From: Citrobacter sp. R56
GTDB lineage: Bacteria; Pseudomonadota; Gammaproteobacteria; Enterobacterales; Enterobacteriaceae
NCBI RefSeq assembly: GCF_016811995.1
Contig: NZ_CP069159.1
Coordinates: forward strand, 124,001 to 188,000
Length of the DNA stretch: 64,000 nt
Reading direction: 5' to 3'
Shown here: piece by piece, positions 8,707 through 18,747 of the stretch
Numbering within the stretch: the stretch's first letter is position 1
Layout: the number at the start of each line of letters is the position of its first letter
Notes under the pieces: model-generated
Databases searched by the model: none
Told to the model about the DNA's origin: nothing
What the model saw: only the letters and a program-made list of their open reading frames with translations
Translations under genes and position numbers: made by a program

Positions 8707-10737
8707 TCAGGGGCGGCCAGCCCAAATGACCATCACTTTATCGTCAGCATGCTCGCGCACGAAGCCGTATCCTTGTTTTAATGAGAGGGGTGTTTGTTTG
8801 CCCGCGCCAATGGCGGAATGCCTGGCTCTGAACTGGCTTATACGCTGCCAGTGTGCAACGGTATCCGCCGCGTTACCGTTGACGTCCTGCCAGTTCATCT
8901 CTGACCGTGTCCCTTGCAGAGGATCGGAGCCTGTCGGGCCGAAAGGTCGCGCAGACTCATCACCGTAAAAGATTTGCACAGCGCCAGGCGCCAGCAGCAA
9001 CAGCTCCGCTGCCTTATCGCCGCCTTCCCGGAACAGGCGAGTGTCGTGCGATGAGAGATAGCTCAGGACGTTGAAATCCTGCAATTTTTCTGCCATTTGT
9101 TGCCAGGTGAGGTCCATGTCGGCCAGACAATCAAACGCTTTTGCCGCCTGTTCCTGGTAATCAAAATTGATCATCGCGTCAAAGCCGTGGCGGTAGTAGT
9201 CGCTTTGCATCACGCCATGACCCCAGGCTTCACCGGTCATCCAGAAGGGGCTGTTATCCAGCGCTTTGTCTGGATTGGCGCGTTTCCATTCAACCAGCGC
9301 TGCGCTGGCCTGCGTTTTCAGTTGTTGCCAGGCGGGAAGTTCGACGTGCTTGGCGGTATCGACGCGGAAACCGTCGATGCCGTAGTCTCGTACCCACTGA
9401 CTTAACCAGTGGGTTAAATAATCTCGCGGCGTGTAACCCGCAATGGCTTTGGCATGGGTATCCGGTTTGTGTTGATAGAACACGGGCAGGCCAGAAGGGG
9501 TGGTGGACTCGGTTTTGAGATCGGGCAGAAAGGCCAGGGACATGGTCAGGTCATCAAAGCCTGGCGCGTCGTAATCTCCGATGTCGGTGCGGATCCACTT
9601 TTTTCCCCACCATTTTTCCCATGCGGTTTTATCGCCGAAGTTGATGTAATCATTAAAGCTGTGCCAGCTTTGACCTGCTGCGGGTTTCCAGTCCGTCCAG
9701 CGCTCACCGAGCGTTTTCTTCAGCTCATCTCCCGATAAATACAGCGCGCCAAACTGGTACTCCTGCATATCCGCCAGCGTGGCGTAACCGGTATGGTTCA
9801 TCACCACATCGAACAGAATTCGAATGCCACGCTGATGTGCGCCGTCAACCAGCGCGCGCAGGTCATCGGCGGTACCCATATTGGCGTCAAGCGTGGTCCA
9901 GTCCTGGGTGTAATAACCGTGGTAGGCGTAATGAGGGAAATCGCCTTTGGTGCCGCCGCCGACCCAGCCATGAATTTGCTCAAAGGGGGCGCTTATCCAC
10001 AGGGCGTTGACGCCAAGCTGCTGCAGATAGTCCAGTTTGCTCGCCAGTCCGCGTAAATCGCCGCCATGAAAGGTACCGATCTCCTGCATACCGTCTTTAT
10101 GGCGGCCATAACTGTTGTCGTTTGTCGGATCACCATTCTGGAAGCGGTCTGTCAGCACAAAGTAGACGGTGGCGTTATGCCAGTCGAATGCGGCGGGAGC
10201 GTTGGTCTCTGCCCGTTCCAGCAGTAAAAGCCCATTACTGGTCGCCGCGGGCTGGAGCGTGATGTGGCCATTTTTAACCGTGGCGATTTGCTGACTGTAG
10301 AAATCGCGTACTTTTGAGCCTTCCGCAAAGGTCCCGGCGACATCCTGGGTCAGCGGCGAACCGTCCCATTTCGGGCACTGGCGTATTGGGTTTTCGGCAG
10401 GTTCGGCGGCATTCTTTACCGACAGCATCAGTGTTGGTGTACCCGAGCGGGTATCCACCTCCAGCGTATAGTCGCCCTCTTTAAAAAGCCGCCATTGTGG
10501 AGGGGCTCCTTCGCACTGTTTGAGGGACAGCATTTGATTGAGCTTTATCGTCTCTGCAGGCTGCCAGCACTGTTGGTCAAACGTCAGCGTTAAAGGGCGG
10601 GTACCCTTCGTCAACGTGGTATGGCTGACAAACTTACCGGTTCCTTGTGCAGTAAAAGCCGGGAAGCCGGGCGTTGTCCATGATGCGGCGATCGCAATGC
10701 CGGGCATCAACGCCAGAACAATGGCGGCAAGTTTCAT
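8707..10737 (-). CDS. malS: Periplasmic alpha-amylase MalS
   Basis: Periplasmic alpha-amylase that cleaves maltohexaose and other maltodextrins from the ends, 676 residues as in E. coli. A signal peptide (MKLAAIVLALMPGIAIAA) leads the protein. The GH13 (beta/alpha)8 barrel follows, with the conserved blocks DVVMNH, GFRVDTAKH (nucleophile Asp), MTGEAWGH (acid/base Glu) and LSSHDTR (transition-state Asp). An N-terminal carbohydrate-binding-like region of about 170 residues precedes the barrel. A cluster of MalT-type boxes sits 60-100 bp upstream, so maltotriose-responsive activation is expected. The gene is monocistronic and divergent from bax. Confidence 0.97.
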   Translation of the reverse strand: MKLAAIVLALMPGIAIAASWTTPGFPAFTAQGTGKFVSHTTLTKGTRPLTLTFDQQCWQPAETIKLNQMLSLKQCEGAPPQWRLFKEGDYTLEVDTRSGTPTLMLSVKNAAEPAENPIRQCPKWDGSPLTQDVAGTFAEGSKVRDFYSQQIATVKNGHITLQPAATSNGLLLLERAETNAPAAFDWHNATVYFVLTDRFQNGDPTNDNSYGRHKDGMQEIGTFHGGDLRGLASKLDYLQQLGVNALWISAPFEQIHGWVGGGTKGDFPHYAYHGYYTQDWTTLDANMGTADDLRALVDGAHQRGIRILFDVVMNHTGYATLADMQEYQFGALYLSGDELKKTLGERWTDWKPAAGQSWHSFNDYINFGDKTAWEKWWGKKWIRTDIGDYDAPGFDDLTMSLAFLPDLKTESTTPSGLPVFYQHKPDTHAKAIAGYTPRDYLTHWLSQWVRDYGIDGFRVDTAKHVELPAWQQLKTQASAALVEWKRANPDKALDNSPFWMTGEAWGHGVMQSDYYRHGFDAMINFDYQEQAAKAFDCLADMDLTWQQMAEKLQDFNVLSYLSSHDTRLFREGGDKAAELLLLAPGAVQIFYGDESARPFGPTGSDPLQGTRSEMNWQDVNGNAADTVAHWQRISQFRARHSAIGAGKQTPLSLKQGYGFVREHADDKVMVIWAGRP

Positions 10738-10795
10738 AACGCGGTCCTTGTTGCTGCGATTTTAGTCAGTTTGCCAGTGAAATGGGGCGGCAAAA

Positions 10796-10838
10796 TCATC
10801 CTTTGGATGAATACCTCCAGGATGAGGCGCGAGGATGA
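10796..10838 (-). promoter_or_regulatory. Cluster of MalT-type boxes upstream of malS
   Basis: Four copies of the MalT core hexamer GGATGA (consensus GGAKGA) lie within 43 bases. One is on the minus strand (10796-10801, read TCATCC on plus), forming an inverted pair with 10805-10810. Two direct copies follow at 10820-10825 and 10833-10838. Arrangement and position upstream of malS fit MalT activation known for this regulon. Confidence 0.7.
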
Positions 10839-11053
10839 GCGATCGTGCGCAAAAAACAGCCTTATTTTGCGATAACCTCCACATTTTCATCGAATTAATG
10901 ACATTCCTAACCGTTAGCGCGTGACATAGTTTCAGAATTGGACTATTCCTTTGAGTGCTCTGGACGGCTATTTTTGATATGATTTGAGATTCAACTCTCA
11001 TTTTTGTGAAAAATATAAGGTGTTGGAATGTATAAATCCGACCAGGAGACCTA

Positions 11054-11878
11054 ATGATATTGACTCCCATTCGACGATATGGGGCCATGATTCTTATGTT
11101 ACTCACCATCGCATTTTCGGGTGAAGTGCTGGCAAAGACGCACACGACGACAACGAGTCAGAAGTCCCACGTAACCAAGACAAGTAATACACAGGCAAGC
11201 AGTAAACAAGAGTATTCTCGCAATAGTGCAAAGAGCAGTTCACTTCCTGATTTGCGAAAATACCCTTCCGGAACACCAAGGAAAAAAGCGTTTCTCCGGA
11301 CGGTTATGCCTTATATTACCAGTCAAAATGCTGCCATTACGGCTGATCGTAACTGGCTGATTTCAAAGCAGTACCAGAACCGCTGGTCGCCTTCTGAGCG
11401 TGCGCGCATGAAAGATATCGCGAAGCGCTACAAGGTGAGCTGGTCCGGCAATACGCGTAAAGTTCCGTGGAACACGTTGCTTGAGCGTGTCGACATTATC
11501 CCTACCAGTATGGTGGCGACGATGGCTGCGGCAGAAAGCGGCTGGGGTACCTCTAAGCTGGCCCGTAACAATAACAATCTGTTCGGTATGAAGTGCGGGA
11601 AAGGCCGTTGCAGCAACGCGCCTGGTAAGGTGAAAGGTTATTCTCAGTTCGACTCAGTTAAAGAGTCGGTCAGCGCCTATGTCATCAACCTGAATACCCA
11701 CCCGGCTTACTCCTCCTTCCGTAAGTCGCGCGCGCAACTGCGCAAAGCGGATCAGGAAGTGACGGCGACCGCGATGATTCATAAGCTGAAGGGTTATTCA
11801 ACGAAAGGACAGAGCTATAACAACTATCTGTTCGCCATGTATCAGGATAACCAGCGCTTAATTGCCGCGCATATGTAA
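11054..11878 (+). CDS. bax: Bax protein, glucosaminidase-domain family
   Basis: A 274-residue exported protein. It begins with a hydrophobic signal sequence (about residues 9-27, ending VLAKT). A Ser/Thr/Lys-rich linker to about residue 70 follows, then a C-terminal N-acetylglucosaminidase (FlgJ/LytG-like) domain. The motif MVATMAAAESGWGTSKLARN contains the likely catalytic glutamate, followed by NNLFGMKC. Length and sequence match recalled E. coli Bax, whose precise role is unsettled; a peptidoglycan hydrolase activity is the family-based inference. The start follows a CAGGAG site. The divergent malS promoter shares the roughly 316 bp upstream region. A REP element follows the stop. Confidence 0.94.
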   Translation: MILTPIRRYGAMILMLLTIAFSGEVLAKTHTTTTSQKSHVTKTSNTQASSKQEYSRNSAKSSSLPDLRKYPSGTPRKKAFLRTVMPYITSQNAAITADRNWLISKQYQNRWSPSERARMKDIAKRYKVSWSGNTRKVPWNTLLERVDIIPTSMVATMAAAESGWGTSKLARNNNNLFGMKCGKGRCSNAPGKVKGYSQFDSVKESVSAYVINLNTHPAYSSFRKSRAQLRKADQEVTATAMIHKLKGYSTKGQSYNNYLFAMYQDNQRLIAAHM

Positions 11879-11886
11879 TCGTTACA

Positions 11887-11919
11887 TGCCGGATGGCGCA
11901 TTAGCGCCGCCATCCGGCA
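11887..11919. repeat. REP element between bax and xylR
   Basis: Palindromic unit starting TGCCGGATGGCG and ending CCATCCGGCA, typical of enterobacterial REP/PU sequences. It lies between two convergent genes and could also stabilise or terminate their transcripts. Confidence 0.8.
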
Positions 11920-11925
11920 AGCACA

Positions 11926-13104
11926 TCACAGCAACACTTCACTGTTCAGGTCACGGTACTCTTTTGGGGTCGTGCCATACTCTTTTTTAAAGACCGAATA
12001 GAAATATTGCAGGGAAGGATAGCCGCACATCTGTGAGATTTCGTTGATCGACAGTGTGGTGGAAATCAACAGGCTACGCGCTTTTTCCAGTTTTTCAGCA
12101 TGGATTACGGCGTGGATAGTCTCCCCCACCTCCTCTTTGAATCGCTTTTCCAGATTTGAGCGGGAAATTCCCACCGCGTCCAGCACCTGATCAACCTTGA
12201 TACCTTTACAGGCATGATTGCGAATGAAATGCATGGCCTGAATGACGGCCGGGTCTGTGAGCGAACGGTAGTCGGTCGACTGACGCTCAACGACGCGCAC
12301 CGGAGGGACGAGGATACGCTGTAAGGGCATCTCTTCGTTGGCCAGCAGGCGGTGCAGCATTTTGGCGGCCTGATATCCCATCTGCCGTGCGCCCTGTGCG
12401 ACCGACGAGAGCGCGACGCGTGACAGGTAACGGGTGAGTTCTTCGTTATCAATCCCAATGACGCTCAGCTTTTCGGGCACCGGGATGTGCAGATGTTCAC
12501 AGACCTGCAGCACATGCCGCGCACGGGCGTCCGTCACCGCAATAATGCCGGTTTGTGGCGGCAGAGTCTGCAGCCAGTCCGCCAGGCGATTTTGCGCGTG
12601 CTGCCAGTTTTCTGGCGCCGTCTCCAGCCCCTGATAGACCACGCCGCGGTATTTCTCTTCTGCCACTAACTGACAAAACGCGTATTCACGTTCTGCTGCC
12701 CAGCGTTTACCGCTGGAGGCGGGCAGGCCATAGAAGGCAAAACGGTTAATCCCTTTTTCTTTCAGGTGCAGAAAGGCGCTTTCCACTAATGCGAAGTTAT
12801 CCGTGGCGATGTAATGGACCGGAGGATAATGTTCAGGAAGATGGTAGGAACCGCCGACGCCGACGATGGGAACGTCAACGTCAGCAAGCAGGCGGGCAAT
12901 TTCATCGTCGTCGTAGTCGGCGATGACGCCATCTCCCAGCCACTCTTTGATGTTATCAATCCGGGCACGAAAGTCTTCTTCAATAAAGATATCCCACTCG
13001 GATTGCGACGCTTGCAAATATTCACCGACACCTTCGACGACCTGACGGTCGTAAGCTTTGTTGGCGTTAAATAACAGCGTGATACGATGACGTTTATCAA
13101 ACAT
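11926..13104 (-). CDS. xylR: Xylose operon activator XylR
   Basis: D-xylose-responsive transcriptional activator of xylAB and xylFGHR, 392 residues as in E. coli. The N-terminal two-thirds is a periplasmic-binding-protein-like (LacI/GalR) sugar-sensing domain, and the C-terminal about 100 residues form an AraC-type double helix-turn-helix. The signature for the latter is seen in INEISQMCGYPSLQYFYSVFKKEYGTTPKEYR. It lies downstream of xylFGH on the same strand, separated by 81 bp that contain a hairpin, so it may be partly read from the xylF promoter and partly from its own. The target sites are inferred in the xylF-xylA intergenic region. Confidence 0.97.
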   Translation of the reverse strand: MFDKRHRITLLFNANKAYDRQVVEGVGEYLQASQSEWDIFIEEDFRARIDNIKEWLGDGVIADYDDDEIARLLADVDVPIVGVGGSYHLPEHYPPVHYIATDNFALVESAFLHLKEKGINRFAFYGLPASSGKRWAAEREYAFCQLVAEEKYRGVVYQGLETAPENWQHAQNRLADWLQTLPPQTGIIAVTDARARHVLQVCEHLHIPVPEKLSVIGIDNEELTRYLSRVALSSVAQGARQMGYQAAKMLHRLLANEEMPLQRILVPPVRVVERQSTDYRSLTDPAVIQAMHFIRNHACKGIKVDQVLDAVGISRSNLEKRFKEEVGETIHAVIHAEKLEKARSLLISTTLSINEISQMCGYPSLQYFYSVFKKEYGTTPKEYRDLNSEVLL

Positions 13105-13136
13105 GGTTCTTTTCCTGCTGAATCATGCATAAAAAC

Positions 13137-13162
13137 AATGCCGGTAGGCATTTACCGGCATT
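13137..13162 (-). terminator. Hairpin between xylH and xylR
   Basis: Nine-base inverted repeat AATGCCGGT / ACCGGCATT. Read on the minus strand it is followed by GTTTTTATG, so it resembles a weak intrinsic terminator that would reduce read-through from xylFGH into xylR. Confidence 0.55.
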
Positions 13163-13185
13163 GAAACTTCCCCATTTTCTTACAT

Positions 13186-14367
13186 TCAGGCACGGCGTTT
13201 GGTTGCTGAGTCCATCCATACTGCCAGCAACAGAATTGCTCCCTTCACTATATACTGCCAGAAGGTGGGAACATCCATCATACTCATTCCATTGTCGAGA
13301 GAGGCCATAATAAATGCGCCCATAACGGCACCGGCGACACTCCCGATACCGCCCGCCAGGCTGGTTCCCCCAATTACACACGCGGCAATCGCATCCAGTT
13401 CCGCAATATTCCCGGCGGAAGGGGAGCCTGCGCCAAGTCGTGAACTGAGGATCAGCCCGGCAATCGCCACCATCAGGCCATTAATGGCGAAGACCGCGAG
13501 CTTGGTACGCTCGACGTTAATGCCAGACAGACGTGCGGCTTCGATATTGCCGCCGATGGCGTAAATGCGACGACCAAAGGCGGTGCGCGTTGCCATAAAC
13601 ATCCCCCCAAGCAACAACAGCGTCAGCAGCAGCACCGGCGTCGGGACACCACGATAATCATTCAGCAGCCAGATCGCGCCTAATACGATAATGGCCGTCA
13701 ACGCCTGGCGACCGACAACCGACGTCGGTACAGGAGATTCAAGACCTAACGCCTGGCGGCGCATACGCCCGCGCCATTGCCAGCCGATAAACGCCATTAA
13801 CCCGAGTGCGCCGATGATAAAGCCAGTACCATCTGACAAGTAACTTTGGCCAATCTGCGACATGGCGGCGCTGGTGGGAGAGACGGTTGTGCCGTTGGTG
13901 ATCCCGATGAGAATACCGCGGAAAGCCAGCATGCCGGCAAGCGTCACAATAAACGAAGGGACTTTGCGGTAGGCGACCCACCATCCGTTCCAGGTGCCGA
14001 GGAGCAAACCCAGAGCCAGCGTGACGATCACCGTCAGCGGTAATGGCCACCCGAGCCAGACATCGCAGATTGCCGCGACGCCGCCCAATAAGCCCATCAT
14101 CGAACCGACCGAGAGATCGATTTCGGCGGAGATAATCACGAACACCATACCGACTGCCAGGATACCCGTGATCGCGGTTTGCCGCAGCAGGTTAGAGACG
14201 TTACGGGCGCTCAGGTAGGCGCCCTCTGTGGTCCACGTGAAAAACAACATGATTACGATGATCGCCGCAATCATGACGAAGACTTGTAAATTAAGCGATT
14301 TGATTCCGGGGAAGCCGCCTGCCCGTGGGGCCGCAAGTTTCGCTTCAGACGGGGTGTTTTTCGACAT
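13186..14367 (-). CDS. xylH: Xylose ABC transporter permease XylH
   Basis: Inner membrane permease of the high-affinity D-xylose importer, 393 residues as in E. coli. It is strongly hydrophobic with about ten membrane-spanning stretches. A short hydrophilic N-terminus precedes the first at about residue 28. The conserved BPD_transp_2 region is visible in [26 protein letters not shown], the cytoplasmic loop that couples to the ATPase XylG. The start codon lies inside the end of xylG, overlapping by 23 bases, which implies translational coupling. It works with XylF (periplasmic binding) and XylG (ATPase). Confidence 0.97.
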   Translation of the reverse strand: MSKNTPSEAKLAAPRAGGFPGIKSLNLQVFVMIAAIIVIMLFFTWTTEGAYLSARNVSNLLRQTAITGILAVGMVFVIISAEIDLSVGSMMGLLGGVAAICDVWLGWPLPLTVIVTLALGLLLGTWNGWWVAYRKVPSFIVTLAGMLAFRGILIGITNGTTVSPTSAAMSQIGQSYLSDGTGFIIGALGLMAFIGWQWRGRMRRQALGLESPVPTSVVGRQALTAIIVLGAIWLLNDYRGVPTPVLLLTLLLLGGMFMATRTAFGRRIYAIGGNIEAARLSGINVERTKLAVFAINGLMVAIAGLILSSRLGAGSPSAGNIAELDAIAACVIGGTSLAGGIGSVAGAVMGAFIMASLDNGMSMMDVPTFWQYIVKGAILLLAVWMDSATKRRA

Positions 14368-15886
14368 GCTGTTCGCTCCTCAATGCGGCTTCCATGACCT
14401 GCTCCTGAGTCAGGTTATGATTCACCAGGTTAGCTTTCAGTTTTCCTTCATGCATCACCAGGATGCGATCGCTCAGTCCGAGCACTTCGGGTAATTCGGA
14501 AGAGATGACAATGACGGCGATACCTTGCTGCACAAGCTGGTTAATAAGCTTGTAGATTTCATATTTAGCGCCGATATCAATTCCCCGCGTGGGTTCATCA
14601 AGGATGAGAATGCGGGGATTTAACAGGAGACAACGTGCCAGAATCGCTTTTTGCTGATTGCCCCCGCTCAGACGACCAATGGCCAGATCGGGAGAGGAGG
14701 TTTTGACTTTGAGCTGCTGGAGAGATTCCAGAATGCATTTTTGTTCTGCGGCATCATCGAGATGGCTCAGTGTCCCGGTAAAGGTATCGAGGGCCGCCAG
14801 CGTGATGTTTTTTCCCACCGCCATCACGGGAACAATGCCGTCTCTTTTACGGTCTTCGGGAACCATGGCAATACCCTGAGCAATGGCTTGCTGGCAGTTA
14901 CGAATATCTACCGGATTGCCCTCAATGAATATTTTCCCCTCCCAACGACCAGGCCAGACGCCAAACAGACACTGAACGGCTTCGGTACGCCCGGCCCCAA
15001 CGAGTCCGGCAATGCCCAGAATTTCACCGCGCTTAAGGGAGAAGGAAATATCGTTAACCCGCTTAATATGGCGGTTCACAGGATGCCAGGCGGTAAGGTG
15101 CTCAACCCGTAAAATCTCGTCTCCCATTGTGTGTGGTTCACTGGGATAGAGCGCGGTTAGCTCACGACCGACCATCATGGTGATAATATCGTCTTCGCTC
15201 ATGCCAGTGGCATCACGAGTGCCAATATGCTGACCATCGCGAATAACGCAAATCGTATTCGAAATGGCTTTAACCTCATTGAGTTTGTGTGAAATGTAAA
15301 TGCAGGCAATATCATGCTGTTGCAGATCGCGAATGATATTCAGCAGTATGGCGGTTTCCTGCTCGGTGAGCGAGGCCGTGGGTTCATCGAGAATGAGCAG
15401 GCGGACCTGTTTGTTCAGCGCCTTGGCGATTTCGACCAGTTGCTGTTGTCCCAAACCTAAATCACCGACTCGTGTATCGGGCGAAATGGACAAGCTGACC
15501 TGTTCTAATAATTTTTGGCAACGCAGCGTCATCATGTCGTAATCCAACAGGCCATGACGCGTGATTTCGCTGCCAAGAAATATATTTTCCAGAACCGTCA
15601 AATGTTTAACCAGGGCTAATTCCTGGTGGATAATGGCAATACCTTTGCGTTCGGTGTCGCGAATATGGTTGGCCTGAATCGTTTCTCCCGCAAAAATGAT
15701 CTCGCCTTCGTAAGATCCGTGCGGATAAATACCGCACAGCACTTTCATTAATGTCGATTTTCCGGAACCATTTTCGCCGCATAATGAAACGATTTCACCA
15801 GCATTGACCCTGAGGCTCACGTTATCAACCGCCTTCACGACGCCGAATGTCTTGGTAATGCTCTTCATTTCAAGTAGATATGGCAT
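14345..15886 (-). CDS. xylG: Xylose ABC transporter ATP-binding protein XylG
   Basis: Double-ATPase subunit of the D-xylose importer, 513 residues, family CUT2. The first nucleotide-binding domain has Walker [10 protein letters not shown] (about residues 37-45), signature LGLGQQQ and Walker B LLILDEP. The second, from about residue 260, has the degenerate Walker [10 protein letters not shown], signature LSGGNQQK and Walker [10 protein letters not shown]; this asymmetry is normal for sugar transporters of this family. It overlaps xylH by 23 bases and is separated from xylF by about 100 bases containing a stable hairpin, consistent with higher xylF than xylG expression. Confidence 0.97.
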   Translation of the reverse strand: MPYLLEMKSITKTFGVVKAVDNVSLRVNAGEIVSLCGENGSGKSTLMKVLCGIYPHGSYEGEIIFAGETIQANHIRDTERKGIAIIHQELALVKHLTVLENIFLGSEITRHGLLDYDMMTLRCQKLLEQVSLSISPDTRVGDLGLGQQQLVEIAKALNKQVRLLILDEPTASLTEQETAILLNIIRDLQQHDIACIYISHKLNEVKAISNTICVIRDGQHIGTRDATGMSEDDIITMMVGRELTALYPSEPHTMGDEILRVEHLTAWHPVNRHIKRVNDISFSLKRGEILGIAGLVGAGRTEAVQCLFGVWPGRWEGKIFIEGNPVDIRNCQQAIAQGIAMVPEDRKRDGIVPVMAVGKNITLAALDTFTGTLSHLDDAAEQKCILESLQQLKVKTSSPDLAIGRLSGGNQQKAILARCLLLNPRILILDEPTRGIDIGAKYEIYKLINQLVQQGIAVIVISSELPEVLGLSDRILVMHEGKLKANLVNHNLTQEQVMEAALRSEQHVEKHPV

Positions 15887-15958
15887 AACTGCTCCACATA
15901 AGCCAATGAGAGAACCCTGCGTGTATACCTGTCGTTATTGTGCAGCAACGTCGGTATA

Positions 15959-15980
15959 GCCCTCTGATGGTTCAGAGGGC
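15959..15980 (-). other. Intercistronic hairpin after xylF
   Basis: GCCCTCTGA / TCAGAGGGC inverted repeat with a four-base loop directly after the xylF stop codon. Such stems after binding-protein genes commonly protect the upstream mRNA and limit read-through to the ATPase gene; this role is inferred. Confidence 0.6.
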
Positions 15981-15987
15981 GTAACGC

Positions 15988-16986
15988 TTAAAGCTCGCTT
16001 TTCTTGTGGAACCCGTCTTTGATGACCGTTTCGGTAATATTGTCTTTGTTCACATCAATAGGTGTAAGCAGTCGGGAAGGGACATCTTTCAAACCATTGT
16101 TCAGCGTGGTATCTGCCTTGGGCTGTTGATCATTCCCCAATTCGACAGCGATTTCCGCAGCAGTGTTGGCGAGCAGGGTGATCGGTTTATACACCGTCAT
16201 CGTTTGCGTTCCCGCCATAATGCGTTTGATACCGGCAAGGTCCGCATCCTGCCCGGAAATAGCGACTTTTCCTGATAAACCTTGCGCACTTAACGCCTGA
16301 ACCGCACCGCCCGCCGTTGCGTCATTTGAGGCGACGACAGCATCAATTTTGTTATTGTTGGCGGTCAAAGCATTTTCCATAATCTTCAACGCATTTTCAG
16401 GCAGCCAGCCGTCAACCCATTGATCGCCGACGACCTTAATTTTGCCTTCGTCAATATACGGTTTTAATACTTTCATTTGCCCGGCGCGGAACAGTTTTGC
16501 ATTATTATCGACAGGTGATCCTCCCATCAGAAAATAATTTCCCTGGGGTACAATATTGACCAATGATTGAGCCTGTAATTCGCCCACTTTTTCATTATCA
16601 AAAGAGATATAAAAATCGATATCGGCATCGTTGATCATGCGGTCATAAGCCAGGACTTTTATCCCTTCTTGTTTCGCCTCTTTGATGACGTTGCTTAAGA
16701 CTTGTCCGTTGTAAGGAATTATCACGAGGACGTCTACGCCACGGTTGATCATGTTTTCAATCTGCGACATTTGGGTTTCTTCATTACCATTTGCAGACTG
16801 TACAAATACTTTTGCACCGAGCGATTCCGCTTTGCTGACGAAAATATCGCGATCTTTCTGCCAGCGCTCCAGGCGGAGATCATCAATCGCCATACCGATT
16901 TTAACTTCTTTGGCATGACCCGCGACGCTGGTGAGTAAAAGGGATGTGCAGACAGTCAGTAAAATATTTTTTATCTTCATCTTCAT
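15988..16986 (-). CDS. xylF: D-xylose periplasmic binding protein XylF
   Basis: Periplasmic substrate-binding component of the D-xylose ABC importer. A signal peptide (MKMKIKNILLTVCTSLLLTS, cleavage near GHAKE) precedes a type I periplasmic-binding fold of about 305 residues. Sugar contacts are visible in AIDDLRLERWQKDRD and VVASNDATAGG. Two starts are possible, 16986 and 16980, because a Met-Lys pair is duplicated. An AAGG site sits ten bases before 16986, so I chose it (332 residues); E. coli has a single copy and 330 residues. First gene of xylFGH, divergent from xylA. Confidence 0.96.
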   Translation of the reverse strand: MKMKIKNILLTVCTSLLLTSVAGHAKEVKIGMAIDDLRLERWQKDRDIFVSKAESLGAKVFVQSANGNEETQMSQIENMINRGVDVLVIIPYNGQVLSNVIKEAKQEGIKVLAYDRMINDADIDFYISFDNEKVGELQAQSLVNIVPQGNYFLMGGSPVDNNAKLFRAGQMKVLKPYIDEGKIKVVGDQWVDGWLPENALKIMENALTANNNKIDAVVASNDATAGGAVQALSAQGLSGKVAISGQDADLAGIKRIMAGTQTMTVYKPITLLANTAAEIAVELGNDQQPKADTTLNNGLKDVPSRLLTPIDVNKDNITETVIKDGFHKKSEL

Positions 16987-17350
16987 AATCGTGATGCCTT
17001 TTGTAGGAGAGGACGGCAGTAAAAGTAACAATCACAGCGTAAGACGTAGCAGATTTTTAACAGTTAATGCACGGAAGGCAATTATAGATTTTTATCTTCC
17101 GGTTACGATTTTTGGTTTATTTCGTAATTTATGACCGGGATCTTATTTTAAATGAATTAGCGATTAACTTGCATTTAAGTTTGATATGTAACGTTTTTTT
17201 GATTGTTTGACTTTTATTTTGCGAAGTGGCGCACACTTGTGAATTATCTCAATGGCAGTGTGAAATAACATAATTGAGCAATGGTCAGGGAGTGCCCAAT
17301 ATTACGACATTATCAATCACCCGCCGCATTACCTGATTATGGAGTTCATT
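16987..17350. promoter_or_regulatory. Divergent xylF-xylA control region with CRP and presumed XylR sites
   Basis: A 364-base AT-rich region between the divergent xylose promoters. A CRP-like site TGTGA-N6-TCAAT is at 17238-17253 (eight of ten conserved positions). Just downstream, 17256-17300, the sequence closely resembles the recalled E. coli xylA upstream region where XylR binds. A second XylR region would be expected near xylF, but I could not delimit it. The region also holds the xylA ribosome site GGAG at 17341-17344. Activation by XylR with xylose plus CRP-cAMP is established for the E. coli locus. Confidence 0.75.
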
Positions 17351-18673
17351 ATGCAAGCCTATTTTGACCAGCTTGATCGTGTTCGTTATGAAGGCACCAA
17401 ATCGACTAATCCATTAGCATTTCGTCACTATAATCCGGACGAAATCGTGTTGGGCAAACGCATGGAAGATCATTTGCGTTTTGCGGCGTGCTACTGGCAT
17501 ACCTTCTGTTGGAATGGCGCCGACATGTTTGGCGTCGGGTCGTTTAACCGTCCATGGCAGCAACCTGGCGACGCGATTGAACTTGCGAAGCGCAAGGCTG
17601 ATGTCGCATTTGAGTTTTTCCACAAACTGAATGTGCCGTATTACTGTTTCCATGATGTGGATGTCTCACCTGAAGGCGCTTCGTTACAAGAGTACAAAAA
17701 TAACTTTGCGCAAATGGTTGATGTTCTGGCGCAAAAGCAAGACCAGAGCGGCGTGAAGCTGTTATGGGGGACGGCGAACTGCTTTACCAATCCTCGCTAC
17801 GGCGCGGGTGCAGCCACTAACCCCGACCCGGAAGTCTTTAGCTGGGCGGCCACTCAGGTGGTGACGGCAATGGATGCCACCCATAAATTGGGTGGGGAAA
17901 ACTACGTACTGTGGGGCGGTCGTGAAGGCTACGAAACCCTGCTGAATACCGACCTGCGGCAGGAGCGCGAGCAAATTGGTCGCTTTATGCAGATGGTGGT
18001 TGAGCATAAACACAAAATTGGCTTCCAGGGCACGCTGCTGATCGAACCCAAACCGCAGGAACCCACTAAACACCAGTACGACTATGATGTGGCGACTGTC
18101 TACGGCTTCCTCAAACAGTTCGGCCTGGAAAAAGAGATCAAAGTTAACATTGAAGCAAACCATGCCACACTGGCGGGACACTCTTTCCATCATGAAATTG
18201 CCTCTGCTATCGCGCTGGGTATTTTTGGTTCCGTTGACGCCAACCGTGGCGACGCGCAACTGGGCTGGGATACCGATCAGTTCCCGATAAGCGTGGAAGA
18301 AAATGCACTGGTGATGTATGAGATCCTGAAAGCGGGCGGCTTTACCACCGGCGGCCTGAATTTTGACGCCAAAGTGCGTCGTCAGAGCACCGATAAATAC
18401 GATCTGTTCTACGGCCACATTGGGGCAATGGACACCATGGCGCTGTCGCTGAAGGTGGCGGCGCGTATGCTTGAAGACGGTGAACTGGATAAACGCGTGG
18501 CGAAACGTTATGCCGGATGGAATGGCGAGTTGGGTCAGCAAATCCTGAAAGGTCAGTTATCACTCAGTGAGCTGTCGCAGTATGCTGAGCAACGTAACCT
18601 GGCACCGGTTCATCAGAGCGGCCATCAGGAGTTGCTGGAAAATCTGGTGAATCAATATCTGTTCGACAAGTAA
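17351..18673 (+). CDS. xylA: Xylose isomerase
   Basis: Cytoplasmic D-xylose isomerase converting xylose to xylulose, 440 residues as in E. coli (class II). The ATG at 17351 follows GGAG by six bases; an in-frame ATG four codons earlier lacks such spacing. Catalytic and metal-binding residues are visible in [11 protein letters not shown] (His-Asp), [18 protein letters not shown] (metal-binding Glu and catalytic Lys), [17 protein letters not shown] (Glu and His) and [11 protein letters not shown]. It is the first gene of xylAB, transcribed divergently from xylFGH. A hairpin in the 74 bp gap before xylB may adjust relative expression. Confidence 0.98.
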   Translation: MQAYFDQLDRVRYEGTKSTNPLAFRHYNPDEIVLGKRMEDHLRFAACYWHTFCWNGADMFGVGSFNRPWQQPGDAIELAKRKADVAFEFFHKLNVPYYCFHDVDVSPEGASLQEYKNNFAQMVDVLAQKQDQSGVKLLWGTANCFTNPRYGAGAATNPDPEVFSWAATQVVTAMDATHKLGGENYVLWGGREGYETLLNTDLRQEREQIGRFMQMVVEHKHKIGFQGTLLIEPKPQEPTKHQYDYDVATVYGFLKQFGLEKEIKVNIEANHATLAGHSFHHEIASAIALGIFGSVDANRGDAQLGWDTDQFPISVEENALVMYEILKAGGFTTGGLNFDAKVRRQSTDKYDLFYGHIGAMDTMALSLKVAARMLEDGELDKRVAKRYAGWNGELGQQILKGQLSLSELSQYAEQRNLAPVHQSGHQELLENLVNQYLFDK

Positions 18674-18696
18674 CCGGCTTCATTAGCTGCCCGTAA

Positions 18697-18723
18697 GCCC
18701 GGTAAGCGAGAACGCCACCGGGC
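18697..18723 (+). other. Intercistronic hairpin between xylA and xylB
   Basis: Inverted repeat GCCCGGT / ACCGGGC with a thirteen-base loop and no T run. It probably stabilises the xylA message or dampens xylB expression rather than terminating fully. Confidence 0.5.
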
Positions 18724-18747
18724 ATTTCTTTTAAAGGAATCATCGCT

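Noticed and set aside
10762-11145. 127-codon minus-strand frame across the malS-bax gap
   Set aside because: It crosses the MalT boxes and the bax start, has no ribosome site and resembles nothing known to me.
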